The position numbers were made by a program, and so were the translations under genes. Under the pieces are notes generated by a model. It did no database searches, had not been told where the DNA came from, and saw only the letters and a program-made list of their open reading frames with translations. This document shows, piece after piece, positions 1 to 8,563 of a stretch of 33,621 bases of DNA (positions are counted from its first letter, which is position 1; each line of letters begins with the position of its first letter). This DNA is from Streptomyces sp. NTH33 (GTDB lineage Bacteria > Actinomycetota > Actinomycetes > Streptomycetales > Streptomycetaceae). The stretch lies in contig NZ_POTZ01000016.1 in assembly GCF_003236365.1 (NCBI RefSeq), forward strand, positions 1 to 33,621, given 5' to 3'.

Positions 1-1295
1 GGCCGGTGCGCCGCGGGGCAGCCGCCGTGGGTGAGGTGCCGGTCGACGTCGTCGGCGAAGGCACGCAGGGCGGAGGCGGCGAGGCGGGCGGCACCGTCGG
101 GGTGGTGACAGGCACCCCGGCCCGGCAGCAGACCGGTCCGGCGGTGCAGCCGGGACAGCAGGTCCGGATCGGCCCGTCCGGCGGCCAGGGCGGTGAAGTC
201 CTCGGCCACGGCGGGCAGTCCGAGACGGCAGGGGCCGCACTGGCGGGCGCTGTGGGCGGCCAGGTAGGCCAGCATCCGTGCCGTCTCGGTCAGCCCGCAG
301 GCCGTGCGGGGAAGCGCGACGAGCACGCCCGCGCCGGGTGCGGCACCCAGCGGGGCCAGGTCGCGCCGGGTGAGGGGCGTGTGCGTATGGGCCCTCGGGA
401 GCCAGGTGCCGGCGAAACCACCGAGCAGGACTGCCCGCAGGGGTTCCGCGGGACCTCCGGCGCGGTCGAGGACCGTGGCGAGGGGCGTGCCGAGCGCGAC
501 CTCCAGGACACCCGGGGCGGTGACGGCGCCGGAGACGGTGACGAGGGCGGTGCCGGGCTCGTCCGGGGTGCCCGCCTGCCGGAACCAGTCGGGGCCGTGG
601 CGGGCGATGAGGGCGAGGTGGGCGAGGGTCTCGGCGTTGTGGACGAGCGTGGGGCGCCGGGCGACGCCGCGTTCGTGGGTGCGAGGCGGGCTGCCCTGCG
701 GGCGGGTCGGGCCCCCGTTGAGCCAGCGCACCAGGGAGGTCGACTCGCTGGAGACGTAGGCGTGCGGAAGGGCGTGCAGACACAGCCGTACGGGATCGAC
801 GCGGGCGCGTCGGCGCTCGTCCAGGGCGGCCCCGAGCCGCCGGTACTGGTCCGAGCGGTCGCGGGGCAGGCACACGTGGACGGTATCGGCGCAGGCCACG
901 GCCGCGGCCAGGACGGCGCCGTCGAGGACGAGGTGGGGTGCGACGGCGAGCAGGAACCAGTCCTTGCGGCTGGCCGGCTCGCTCTCCATGGCGTTGACGA
1001 CGACCACGGCGCGGCCACGGCGCCCCGCGACGGCGCGCAGCTTGCGGGCGGTCGGGAACCCGGCGCCTCCGCGTCCGGTGAGCCCGGCCGCCTCGACGGC
1101 CTCCACCAGGGGCGGAGAGGTACGGCTGTCGACCGCCGCGGTGACGGGGGGCGGCCCGTGACGTTCGAGGTGGTCGGCGAGAGTGGCCGGTCGCCCGGTG
1201 GCGTACCAGCCCGCCAGCAGCCGGGCGGTGGTGGCGTCGTCCGGTCCGGGCGCGAGGTGGTGGGGCGCGAAGGGCGCCGCGGCCGAGGAGTTCAC
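1..1295 (-). CDS. NuoF-like FMN/Fe-S flavoprotein, 3' end outside window
   Basis: An open frame of 431 codons begins with GTG at 1295 and runs off the window start without a stop. It resembles the NADH-binding NuoF subunit of complex I, in the stand-alone form found beside ferric-reductase-like membrane proteins in actinobacteria. Visible elements in order: a glycine-rich FMN-site motif LTGRGGAGFPTARKL near residue 75, an NAMESEP segment, an SLBB-like stretch ending SGAVTAPGVLEV, and a C-terminal Fe-S region with CGPC (C353, C356) and C396 in GRGACHHPDG. The first cysteine of the canonical NuoF SCGxCxPC motif is replaced (SARQCGPC), so the N3-type cluster has an altered ligand set. The GTG overlaps the upstream TGA as GTGA, indicating translational coupling. 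Inferred role: passing NAD(P)H electrons to the neighbouring membrane haem protein, which is itself damaged here. Confidence 0.85.
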   Translation of the reverse strand, partial: MNSSAAAPFAPHHLAPGPDDATTARLLAGWYATGRPATLADHLERHGPPPVTAAVDSRTSPPLVEAVEAAGLTGRGGAGFPTARKLRAVAGRRGRAVVVVNAMESEPASRKDWFLLAVAPHLVLDGAVLAAAVACADTVHVCLPRDRSDQYRRLGAALDERRRARVDPVRLCLHALPHAYVSSESTSLVRWLNGGPTRPQGSPPRTHERGVARRPTLVHNAETLAHLALIARHGPDWFRQAGTPDEPGTALVTVSGAVTAPGVLEVALGTPLATVLDRAGGPAEPLRAVLLGGFAGTWLPRAHTHTPLTRRDLAPLGAAPGAGVLVALPRTACGLTETARMLAYLAAHSARQCGPCRLGLPAVAEDFTALAAGRADPDLLSRLHRRTGLLPGRGACHHPDGAARLAASALRAFADDVDRHLTHGGCPAAHR

Positions 1296-2383
1296 CGTCC
1301 ACCCCCGAGCAGGACCGCCGTCGTGGCGGCACGCTGCGCCCAGCCGGGCTGGAGCGGCCCGGTGGCGAGGAACGCGGACAGCACCACCGGTGCGGCGGTC
1401 GCGGCCACAGCGGCCACCAGGCGTCCGGTGACCCGGCCCGGTCCGGCCTTCGCCAGCCGCCACCACACGGCACCGACCACCGACGCCAGGCACCCGGCGT
1501 AGAGCCACAGCTGGAGGGGGAGCCGGGTGTCGGTGCCGGTGCCCACGCCGTGGAAGAGGGCGAGCGGCCAGGCCGCGTACGCCAGCCAGTGCACGGCCTT
1601 CCAGCGGCGTACCCCCAGCCGCAGCCGCAGCGCGGCCAGCGGGGTGCGCAACTGATGGGAAACGTCCGCGATCACCGCCCGGTGGCCGTGCACCAGGGCC
1701 TCCGTGCGGGCCGCCATGGTGTTGAACGTGGCGGCCAGACGGCGCACCTCCGGCGGCCCGCCGGCGACGTCGGCCCGTTCGCCGAGGGCGCCCTCGCCCA
1801 GCCGCCGGGCGGCGGCGTCCAGCGTCGACAGGGGGCGGCCGACCCAGTGGGCGAGGCGGACGGACAGGAGTACGGAGGCGGCGAGCCCTGCCGCGCCGAT
1901 CGCGGCGGACCAGCCCCAGATCGCGGTGACACGGGCGGCGAGCGGGGCCGCGGAGCGGGCCAGGACGACCGCGCCGGAGGGCTGCCGGACCTCACCGGCC
2001 GGTTCCGCGGCCAGCAGCCGGCCCTCGTTCTCCGGTGGCTCCGGCTCGTGCCCGCCCAGCACCCGCTCCACCAGCTCCTCCGCCTCCTCGCCCTGGGCCG
2101 CGGTACAGGGCGTACTGGCCACCAGGCGTGCGGAGGCGTCGTACACGGCGGCGCAGTCCCCCGCCCGGGCCGCGGCTGCCAGCTCCTGGCGCATGACGGT
2201 GGCCGGCTTGTGGTCGGAGAGGTGCTCCTCGGCCGCCGCGGCGATCACGCGGGTGGCCGCCCGCTGGCTGTCGCGGTAGGCGACACGCTCGCGCGCCGTC
2301 ATCGACACCGCCAGCGGTACCACCGCCAGCACCAGCAGCACGGAGGTCAGGATCGTCAGCGTCCAGGCGATCCGGCGGGTCAC
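1292..2383 (-). pseudogene. Chimeric ORF: sensor histidine kinase N-terminus fused to ferric-reductase-like C-terminus
   Basis: GTG at 2383 overlaps the response regulator stop (GTGA), the usual coupling of a regulator-kinase pair. Of 363 residues, about 1-256 are a sensor kinase: TM1 near residues 7-28, an extracytoplasmic domain, TM2 near 170-195, HAMP, and an H-box ADVSHQLRTPLAALRLRL with H243. At residues 252-257 the sequence changes without a frameshift into GVRRWKAVHWLAYAAWPLAL, the later helices of a ferric-reductase-like membrane domain (H265 and H278 are candidate haem ligands), followed by two more TM segments. The rest of HisKA, the whole ATP-binding domain, and the first helices of the reductase are absent. 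An intact version would be two separate genes, so this looks like a deletion of the intervening DNA, or an assembly collapse. Neither kinase nor reductase activity is expected. The stop overlaps the NuoF-like start. Confidence 0.8.
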
Positions 2384-3075
2384 GACGGCTCCCCGGCCGC
2401 CCCGAGCCGGAACCCGTGCCCGTAGACCGTCTCGATCAGTCCCGGCACGCCGAGCTTGCGGCGCAGCGCCGCGATGTGCACGTCCAGCACCTTGGTGGGG
2501 CCGTACCAGTGGGCGTCCCAGGCCCGTTCCAGGATCTGCTGCCGGCTCACCACCCGGCCGGGGTCGGCCGCCAGGCACTCCAGGATGCCGAACTCCTTCG
2601 GTGTCAGCGCGATCGCACGCCCGTCGACGGACACCTGACGGGTGCGCAGGTCGAGCGTCAGCGGCCCGTGCCGCACGGTCTCCGGCCCGGCCGGACGCCT
2701 GCGGCGCAGCACCGCCCGGATCCGCGCCAGGAGTTCGGCCAGCCCGAACGGCTTGACCAGGTAGTCGTCGGCCCCCTCGTCCAGGGCCACCACCCGGTCC
2801 GCCTCCTCACCGCGTGCGGTCACGGCGATGATCGCGGCGTCCGACCGGGCGCGCAGCCTCCGGCACACCTCGACACCGTCGATGTCGGGCAGTCCCAGAT
2901 CGAGCAGGACGACATCGGGGGACGCGGCAGCCAGGGCCGCCCGGCCGGTGCGGACGCCCTCGACCGCGTATCCGGCCTGCCGCAGCCCGCGCACCAGGGA
3001 CTCCGCGATGCCGCGATCGTCCTCCACGACCAGCACCCGGGTGTCCTCCGACGGACTCGCCGTCTGCCCGCTCAT
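2380..3075 (-). CDS. OmpR/PhoB-family response regulator
   Basis: This 231-aa DNA-binding response regulator has a receiver domain (about residues 12-125) with the acidic pair D19/D20, phosphoacceptor D59 in VVLLDLGLPD, T86 and K108 in DDYLVKPF. A winged-helix C-terminal domain (about 135-228) carries the typical LTPKEFGILE, RVVSRQQILERAW, DVHIAALRRKLG and VYGHGFRL segments. It heads a minus-strand operon and overlaps the sensor-kinase ORF by GTGA. Its partner kinase lacks a catalytic core here, so the regulator is either orphaned or phosphorylated by another kinase. It is divergent from the universal stress protein gene across about 210 bp, which would hold both promoters. Length and motifs are complete, so the gene itself looks intact. 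Confidence 0.95.
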   Translation of the reverse strand: MSGQTASPSEDTRVLVVEDDRGIAESLVRGLRQAGYAVEGVRTGRAALAAASPDVVLLDLGLPDIDGVEVCRRLRARSDAAIIAVTARGEEADRVVALDEGADDYLVKPFGLAELLARIRAVLRRRRPAGPETVRHGPLTLDLRTRQVSVDGRAIALTPKEFGILECLAADPGRVVSRQQILERAWDAHWYGPTKVLDVHIAALRRKLGVPGLIETVYGHGFRLGAAGEPS

Positions 3076-3288
3076 GTGTGTTGCCTGCCTCCCGGACGAT
3101 GGCGCCGACTGCGCCGGCCTGCGCTTGTCCTCCAGCCTGCGTCGTCGCCCGGGTGGACGGGCAGGGGCCGTTCGGCCCGATGCGCTCCCCCGTAGGGTGG
3201 CGGAGGCCGGAGGGGCTCAAGGACGCGGTTGCGGACCGGCGGCCGGCCGGCTGTGCGGCAGTCACGGTGTGCGAAGGAAGGATGTTCC

Positions 3289-4167
3289 ATGGTGAATCCG
3301 GTGGTCGTGGGAGTGGACGGCTCGTCCTCGAGTCTGGAGGCGGTGGAGACCGCGGCGCGCGAGGCCTCGCTGCGTGGGGTCGGGCTGCGGCTGGTGCACG
3401 CCTTCGGATGGCCGTCGCTGCACGTCCCGCCCGGTATGCACCCGTGGAACCCGAACACGGCGGGGCTGCGCGAGCTGGTGGACGGCACCCTGGCCGAGGC
3501 CGAGCAGCGGGCGCGTGACGCCGCACCGGGCGTGGAGATCACGCGCGAGGTCACCGTCGGCGAGCCGCTGATGGTGCTGGAGATCGAGTCGCGCACCGCC
3601 TCGCTGGTCGTGGTGGGCAGCCGTGGGCTGGGCGGGTTCGGCAGCCTGCTGCTGGGTTCCACCGCCGTGCACCTCGCCGCCCACGGCCACTGCCCGGTGC
3701 TGGTGGTGCGCGGCAGGCCGGACCCGGCCGGTCCCGTACTGCTCACGGTGGACGGCTCGCCGGCGGGCGAGGCGGCCGTCGAGTTCGCCTTCGCCGAGGC
3801 GGCGCGGCGCGGCGCCGACCTGGTGGCGCTCCACGTGTGGAACACCTGGAGCGAGCACGCCTACGAGGGTCCCGGTGATCCTCTGAACGTGGTGGCCGAC
3901 GTCGAACGGCTCCAGGAGGAGGAGCAGCGGCTGCTGGACGAGGCGGTGGCTCCCTGGCAGGCGCGCCACCCCGAGGTCGCCGTGGAGCGGCGCCTGGTGC
4001 GTTCCCGGATCCGCCCGGCCCTGATCGAGGCCAGCCAGGAGGCACAGCTGCTGGTGACCGGCGCCCGCGGCCGCGGCGGCTTCACGGGCCTCCTGCTCGG
4101 CTCCGTCAGCCAGGCCCTGCTGCACCACGCGCACTGCCCCGTCACCGTGGTCCGCGGCAAGGAGTGA
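3289..4167 (+). CDS. Tandem-domain universal stress protein (UspA family)
   Basis: This 292-aa cytoplasmic protein has two UspA domains. Each begins with a VDGS nucleotide-site segment (VVVGVDGSSSS near residue 5; LLTVDGSPAGE near 150). Each ends with the ATP-binding glycine loop: VVGSRGLGGFGSLLLGSTA near 105 and VTGARGRGGFTGLLLGSVS near 260, both followed by HCPVxVVRG. The G-x2-G-x9-G-(S/T) pattern indicates ATP-binding Usp proteins. The start ATG at 3289 follows an AAGGAAGG ribosome site at about 3274-3281; an upstream in-frame ATG at 3229 is rejected because it adds a non-conserved extension and lacks such a site. Such double Usp proteins often accompany redox or hypoxia regulators in actinobacteria, which fits the neighbouring regulator and rubrerythrin genes; that link is inference. 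Confidence 0.95.
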   Translation: MVNPVVVGVDGSSSSLEAVETAAREASLRGVGLRLVHAFGWPSLHVPPGMHPWNPNTAGLRELVDGTLAEAEQRARDAAPGVEITREVTVGEPLMVLEIESRTASLVVVGSRGLGGFGSLLLGSTAVHLAAHGHCPVLVVRGRPDPAGPVLLTVDGSPAGEAAVEFAFAEAARRGADLVALHVWNTWSEHAYEGPGDPLNVVADVERLQEEEQRLLDEAVAPWQARHPEVAVERRLVRSRIRPALIEASQEAQLLVTGARGRGGFTGLLLGSVSQALLHHAHCPVTVVRGKE

Positions 4168-4171
4168 ACCC

Positions 4172-4214
4172 GACCGGCCGGGCGGTCCGCGGTCCGCGGT
4201 TCGCCCGGCCGGTC
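4172..4214. terminator. Bidirectional terminator between convergent genes
   Basis: Perfect 13-bp inverted repeat GACCGGCCGGGCG (4172-4184) and CGCCCGGCCGGTC (4202-4214) around a 17-nt loop that contains the direct repeat GTCCGCG-GTCCGCG. It lies 4 bp past the universal stress protein stop and about 35 bp past the rubrerythrin stop, so it can serve both convergent genes. There is no U-tract, as is common in Streptomyces. Confidence 0.75.
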
Positions 4215-4248
4215 CTGCCGCACGGGTGGTCTGCCCGGTGCGGGGCGG

Positions 4249-5214
4249 TCAGCGCAGCTGGTCGAGCGCCTTCTGGAAGGCGGCGGCGTGCTTGGCCTCG
4301 TCCGCGGCGGTGTCGCGGAAGTAGCGGGCGGCGGTGTCACCGACGGCGGTGGCCCGCCTGGCGAACCCCGGGTACACCGTGGTCGCCTCGTTGCGCTCCC
4401 CGGTGATGGCCTTGCGCAGGTTCTCCCTGGTCGTGCGCACCAGACCGGCCAGCACCGCCTCACCGGCCAGGTGCTCGTGCAGCTCGATCCCGGCCGTGCC
4501 CTCCCACAGGCGGGCCAGCGCGGCGTTGCCGGTCTGCCGGGCGTGGGCGGCGAAGAGCATGTACTTGGCGTGGGCGAGCGCCTCGCCGTGCAGGGCGGTG
4601 TCGAGGTTGGCCCTGGTGCGGGCCGCCTTCACCTTCGGCAGCCCGGCGGGTACCGCCACCACGTCGGCCTTCGGTGGTGCCGGGATGGTGCCGCGGCCGG
4701 TGGTCACGGCCGCGAGGGCCGTGCGGAAGGCGTCGCGGTGGCGGCCCTCGTCCGCGGCGATCTCGGTGAAGAGTTTCGCGGCCTCGAGGTCCCCGTCCGC
4801 GCGGGCCTGCTCGGCGAAGCGGCGGTACATGACCTGGTGCTCGTAGGTCTCGCCGTTGATGGCCTGACGCAGGTTGGCGGCGTTGCCGCCGGCCAGGCCG
4901 GCGAGGGTGGCCGCCTCACGCAGGTGCTCGTTCAGCTCGGTCCGCGCCGTGGAGCGGAGGAGCCGGCCGACGGCCGGAAGGCCCTGGCGGTCGGCCTCGG
5001 CGGCGAAGAGGCTGTAGGCGGCGTAGGCGTACGCCTCGCCACGCATGGCGGCGTTCAGGTCGGCGAGCGTCTGCGCCCGCAGGGTCCGGGCGGTGGCGTG
5101 CGGTGCCGTGGACGCTCCGGCCGGGTCACCCCCGGCCAGGGCCGGTGCCGTCTGCGAGGCTGCGGTCAGCGCGCACAGGCTCACCAGGAACACGCGTATC
5201 GAGCGGCGGAACAC
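4249..5214 (-). CDS. Secreted protein with two rubrerythrin/ferritin-like domains
   Basis: This 321-aa protein starts with GTG at 5214, 3 nt after the end of a strong AAAGGAGGA ribosome site. Residues 1-27 form a Sec-type signal peptide (RR, hydrophobic core, APALAG cleavage region). Two homologous four-helix ferritin-like units follow, at about 45-170 and 190-321. Each has an AAMRGEAYAYAAY / TALHGEALAHAKY first helix, an ELNEHL / ELHEHL helix, an NGETYEHQVMY / TGERNEATTVY helix and an ADEGRHRDAF / ADEAKHAAAF helix. These are the E, ExxH and ExxH positions that bind the di-iron site in rubrerythrins. No rubredoxin CxxC domain is present. Known family members reduce peroxide or oxidise iron. 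Export and domain duplication are unusual; redox partners and metal occupancy are not visible from sequence. Confidence 0.85.
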   Translation of the reverse strand: MFRRSIRVFLVSLCALTAASQTAPALAGGDPAGASTAPHATARTLRAQTLADLNAAMRGEAYAYAAYSLFAAEADRQGLPAVGRLLRSTARTELNEHLREAATLAGLAGGNAANLRQAINGETYEHQVMYRRFAEQARADGDLEAAKLFTEIAADEGRHRDAFRTALAAVTTGRGTIPAPPKADVVAVPAGLPKVKAARTRANLDTALHGEALAHAKYMLFAAHARQTGNAALARLWEGTAGIELHEHLAGEAVLAGLVRTTRENLRKAITGERNEATTVYPGFARRATAVGDTAARYFRDTAADEAKHAAAFQKALDQLR

Positions 5215-5229
5215 GATGTCCTCCTTTTG

Positions 5230-5552
5230 GGGGCCTCTCGGGTGACGGCGCCCCGCCCTATACGACCCGCACCTGTACTCCTTTGCTCCCTTGGAGTAAC
5301 CCCTTCGGGTGACTGACGGAACGTAGCCGGGATTCGGCGTGCGGCATGTCCCGCACGCGTGCTATCGCTCCACTTCGCAGGACCCCGGAAGAAGCCGCTC
5401 CGCACCGGTTTTCCGCCGACGGCCCCCGCCGCGGCGCCGTCACCGAGGCCCTGCGCATCGGCCGTTCGAGTGATGAGCCGGGCACCCCAGTTCTTTTGCC
5501 GCGCCGGTGGCGTGCGCGTGCCGGGACGGTGCGAGGCGGCATGCTGGGGTTC
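5230..5552. other. Divergent intergenic region
   Basis: About 320 bp between the rubrerythrin start and the transporter remnant. It holds an inverted repeat TACTCC-N11-GGAGTA (5275-5297), which could be an operator for the rubrerythrin gene. On the minus strand the hexamer TATAGG lies about 40-45 nt upstream of the rubrerythrin start, with no convincing -35. No gene is supported here. Confidence 0.4.
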
Positions 5553-6389
5553 ATGGCGACTGTCGTGGCGGTGGTTGCAGCACTGGCCGCCGCCTGCTGC
5601 TTCGCCGTCGCAGCCGTCATGCAGCAGGCCGCCGCGGCCTCGGAACCCGAGAACGCGTCCCTGCGCCCGCGCCTGTTCCTGGGCCTGCTGCGCAGACCGC
5701 TGTGGCTGGCCGGGGCCGAGATGTAGGTCCTCTCCTACGTCGTCCAGGGCGTCGCCCTGGCGTTCGGTTCGCTCGTGCTCGTGCTGCCGCTGGCCGCGAT
5801 GGACCTCGTCTTCGCCCTGTCCCTGGTCGCCTGGCGCCGCAGGAAGCGCCTCACCCGCAGGGAGGCGGTGGGCGCGCTGTGCACGGCGGGAGGCGTGGCC
5901 GCCTTCCTGGCGGTGCTGCCGCCGTCCGCGGGAATCGTGGCGCCGGATCTGCGGGACTGGCTTCCCCTCCTGGCCCTGGCCACTGTCTGCGTGTGCGTCC
6001 TCGTACCGGTCGGGCTGCGCAGGCCGGGCCGCACCCGCACCGCCCTCTACGCGGCGGCCGCCGGCGTGCTGTTCGCCCTCCTCGACAGCCTGACCAGGAG
6101 CGTGGCCGGCCTCTTGCGCGACGACGGCATCGGTGTGCTCGCGCACTGGGAGCCGTACGGTCTGCTCCTCGTCGGAGGCACGGGCATGCTGCTCGCCCAG
6201 AGTTCCTTTCAGGCCGGCCCCCTGACGGTCAGTCTGCCGATCATCGACACCCTCGAGCCGATCGGCGGCGTCCTGATGGGCGCCCTGGTCTTCCAGGAAC
6301 GCCTGGCCACGTCCGGGGCACTGGCCGTCCAGGGGCTGGGAGCCCTGACAGCCGTGGCGGGCATCATCGTCCTCGACCGGTCACCCTGA
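5553..6389 (+). pseudogene. DMT/EamA-type membrane transporter interrupted by an in-frame TAG
   Basis: A single reading frame from ATG 5553 (or in-frame ATG 5541) to TGA 6387-6389 encodes a multi-helix membrane protein of about 278 codons. It is broken only by a TAG at 5724-5726, between AGAEM and VLSYVVQGVALAFGSL. The frame and its hydrophobic pattern continue undisturbed on both sides. The C-terminal half has the second EamA-like repeat (GPLTVSLPIIDTLEPIGGVL, then VFQERLATSGALAVQGLG). Homologous proteins read through this position in TM helix 3, so the amber codon most simply reflects a point mutation (CAG to TAG is one possibility) or a sequencing error. A restart inside helix 3-4 would lack the first two helices. 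The substrate is unknown. Confidence 0.7.
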
Positions 6390-6451
6390 GCACGCCCACA
6401 ACCGCCTCCGGATCCCGTCGCGGACCGGGCGGACGCCGCCGCTTTCGAAAA

Positions 6452-6467
6452 CGCCCCGGCCGGGGCG
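6452..6467. terminator. GC-rich palindrome after the transporter remnant
   Basis: Perfect 16-bp palindrome with half-site CGCCCCGG, 62 bp past the transporter stop and before the flavoprotein remnant. As RNA it would need a loop inside the palindrome. Its position suggests a terminator, but no U-tract follows and an operator cannot be excluded. Confidence 0.35.
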
Positions 6468-6510
6468 GGACCCGAAGGCCCCGCCCTGTCGGGCGCGGTC
6501 TTCGCTACGC

Positions 6511-7074
6511 CCGCCCCGGTTCCTCGCCGACGACATCGACGGCCGCGTCCTGTTCGACGTCGCCACCGCCCGCCGCCGCGTTCTCGACGCCGGCCGCGCC
6601 GACACCGGCGGCGTGGCCTCGCTCGGCAACATCGTCGCCGTACCCCCGGTCCGCGCCGCCCGCGACGCCGGACTCCTCACGGCGAAGCCGATGTTCACCC
6701 AGCTCACCACCACCGGCGTCCAGTGGGCCGACGGCAGCTGGGCCGCGGCGGACGCGATCATCTGGTGCACCGGTTTCCGACCTGCCCTTGCTCACCTTGC
6801 CCCGCTGGGTCTGCGCGGGCCGCGTGGCCACATCCCGACCGCGGGCACCCGGGCCGTCGCCGAGCCGCGCCTGCACCTGCTCGGCTACGGCGACTGGACC
6901 GGCCCCGCTTCGGCCACCCTGATCGGTGTGGGCCGCCCAGCCCGGAACGTTGCCGGCCACATCGCACAACTTCTGCGCGGCCAGCCGTGCAGAACGACCG
7001 TCGGGCCGGCATCCACCTGGCGAGATGGGGTGCCGGCCCGACACGGTCCCAGGTGCGTCAGTGGCTGGCCGTGA
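6511..7074 (+). pseudogene. ArsO-like FAD/NAD(P)-dependent monooxygenase, C-terminal remnant
   Basis: The frame encodes the C-terminal part of an ArsO-type flavoprotein: [16 protein letters not shown], then [35 protein letters not shown], and the terminal [20 protein letters not shown]. The WCTGFRP segment is the characteristic late motif of this monooxygenase class. The N-terminal FAD-binding Rossmann motif and about half the protein are absent, and no plausible start or ribosome site precedes the homology. Sequence upstream of about 6511 is not recognisable. The C-terminus also lacks a natural stop: the frame runs through the 7000-7042 hairpin and overlaps the sulP 3' end. It is most likely a deletion remnant. 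It is a different subtype from the monooxygenase remnant at 10374-10675. Confidence 0.7.
7000..7042. terminator. Bidirectional terminator between the flavoprotein remnant and sulP
   Basis: Perfect 12-bp inverted repeat GTCGGGCCGGCA (7000-7011) and TGCCGGCCCGAC (7031-7042) around a 19-nt loop. It lies 15 bp past the sulP stop on the minus strand. Confidence 0.75.
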
Positions 7075-8563
7075 GTTCGCCGCTGAGCCTGCCGTGCAGG
7101 TGGGCGCTGGAATCATTCAGGCCGGTGATCTCAACGGTTTTGCCGCGCTGGGCGTACTTGGTCTCGATGGCGTCGAGGGCGGCGACGGAGGAGGCGTCCC
7201 AGATGTGCGCCGCACTCAGGTCGATGACGACCCTGTCGGGGTCGCCTGCGTAGTCGAACTGGCCGACGAGGTCGTTGGAGGAGGCGAAGAACAGCTCGCC
7301 GGTGACCCGGTAGACGACCGTGCTGCCGTCGGGGTCGACCACGGCGGTGACCTCGGCAATGTGGGCGGCCCGCTTGGCGAAGACGACCATGGCGGTGATC
7401 GAGCCGACGACGACGCCGATGGCGAGGTTGTGGGTGGCCACCACACACGCGACGGTGATCACCATGACGGCGATCTCCCCGGTGGGCATCCGCTTGAGGG
7501 TCTTCGGGGCGATGGAGTGCCAGTCGAAGGTCGCGAACGACACCATGACCATGACGGCGACCAGGGCGGCCATGGGGATGTCGGAGACGACCGGGCCGAA
7601 GACGATGCACAGCACCATGAGAAACACGCCGGCGAGGAAGGTGGACAGGCGGGTGCGGGCACCGGAGACCTTCACGTTGATCATGGTCTGGCCGATCATG
7701 GCGCAGCCGCCCATGCCGCCGAAGAAGCCGGTGACGATGTTGGCGATGCCCTGGCCGATGGACTCGCGGGTCTTGTTGGAGTGGGTGTCGGTGATGTCGT
7801 CGACGAGCTTGGCGGTCATCAGCGACTCCATCAGCCCGACCAGCGCCATGGCGAACGCGTACGGGGCGATCGTCGTCAGCGTGTCCAGCGTGAACGGCAC
7901 GTCGGGCAGGCCCGGTACGGGGAGCGAGGAGGGCAGGGCGCCCTTGTCGCCGACGGTCGGCACGGCGATCCCGGCCGCGACGGTGATCACGGTCAGGATC
8001 ACGATGGACACCAGCGGCGCGGGGATCACGGTGGTGACCTTCGGGAAGAGCACCATCAGTGCCAGACCGGCGGCGATCAGCGGGTAGACGGCCCAGGGAA
8101 CGTTCCGCATCTCGGGGACCTGGGCCATGAAGATCAGGATCGCCAGGGCGTTGACGAAGCCGACCATCACCGAGCGGGGGATGAACCGCATCAGCTTCGC
8201 CACCCCGAGGGCGCCCAGGACGACCTGGAAGACGCCGGCGAGGATGACGGCCGCGATCAGGTAACCCAGGCCGTGCTCGCGGTTGAGCGGCGCGATGACG
8301 AGGGCGATGGCGCCGGTCGCGGCGGAGATCATCGCGCGACGGCCGCCGACGATCGCGATGGTCACGGCCATGGTGAAGGAGGCGAACAGCCCGATCGCCG
8401 GATCGACGCCGGCGATGATCGAGAACGAGATCGCCTCGGGGATCAGCGCCAGGGCGACGACCAGGCCGGCCAGGACCTCGGTGCGCCAGACCTTCGGGTC
8501 TGACAGCCAGTCGGGCTTCAGGCCACGCAGGCGCGCGGCCGGGGACACAGCGGTGGAGGACAA
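7058..8563 (-). CDS. SulP-family anion transporter with STAS domain
   Basis: This roughly 501-aa integral membrane protein belongs to the SulP (SLC26) family, which carries sulfate, bicarbonate or related anions. The N-terminal transport domain begins [20 protein letters not shown], continues with [15 protein letters not shown], and includes a [28 protein letters not shown] region near residue 300. The C-terminal cytoplasmic STAS domain (about 400-500) contains [20 protein letters not shown]. The start is uncertain: TTG 8563 and GTG 8548 are candidates, neither with a good ribosome site. Upstream in-frame codons to 8725 give an arginine-rich, non-conserved extension and are rejected. It is divergent from a MerR regulator; a 24-bp palindrome lies between them, about 320 bp from the chosen start. 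The substrate cannot be decided from sequence. Confidence 0.9.
   Translation of the reverse strand: MSSTAVSPAARLRGLKPDWLSDPKVWRTEVLAGLVVALALIPEAISFSIIAGVDPAIGLFASFTMAVTIAIVGGRRAMISAATGAIALVIAPLNREHGLGYLIAAVILAGVFQVVLGALGVAKLMRFIPRSVMVGFVNALAILIFMAQVPEMRNVPWAVYPLIAAGLALMVLFPKVTTVIPAPLVSIVILTVITVAAGIAVPTVGDKGALPSSLPVPGLPDVPFTLDTLTTIAPYAFAMALVGLMESLMTAKLVDDITDTHSNKTRESIGQGIANIVTGFFGGMGGCAMIGQTMINVKVSGARTRLSTFLAGVFLMVLCIVFGPVVSDIPMAALVAVMVMVSFATFDWHSIAPKTLKRMPTGEIAVMVITVACVVATHNLAIGVVVGSITAMVVFAKRAAHIAEVTAVVDPDGSTVVYRVTGELFFASSNDLVGQFDYAGDPDRVVIDLSAAHIWDASSVAALDAIETKYAQRGKTVEITGLNDSSAHLHGRLSGELTASH

Noticed and set aside
6..1502. Long plus-strand open frame of about 500 codons
   Set aside because: It is antisense to the NuoF-like gene, has Gly/Arg-rich composition and no motif. 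The minus-strand frame carries clear flavoprotein motifs.
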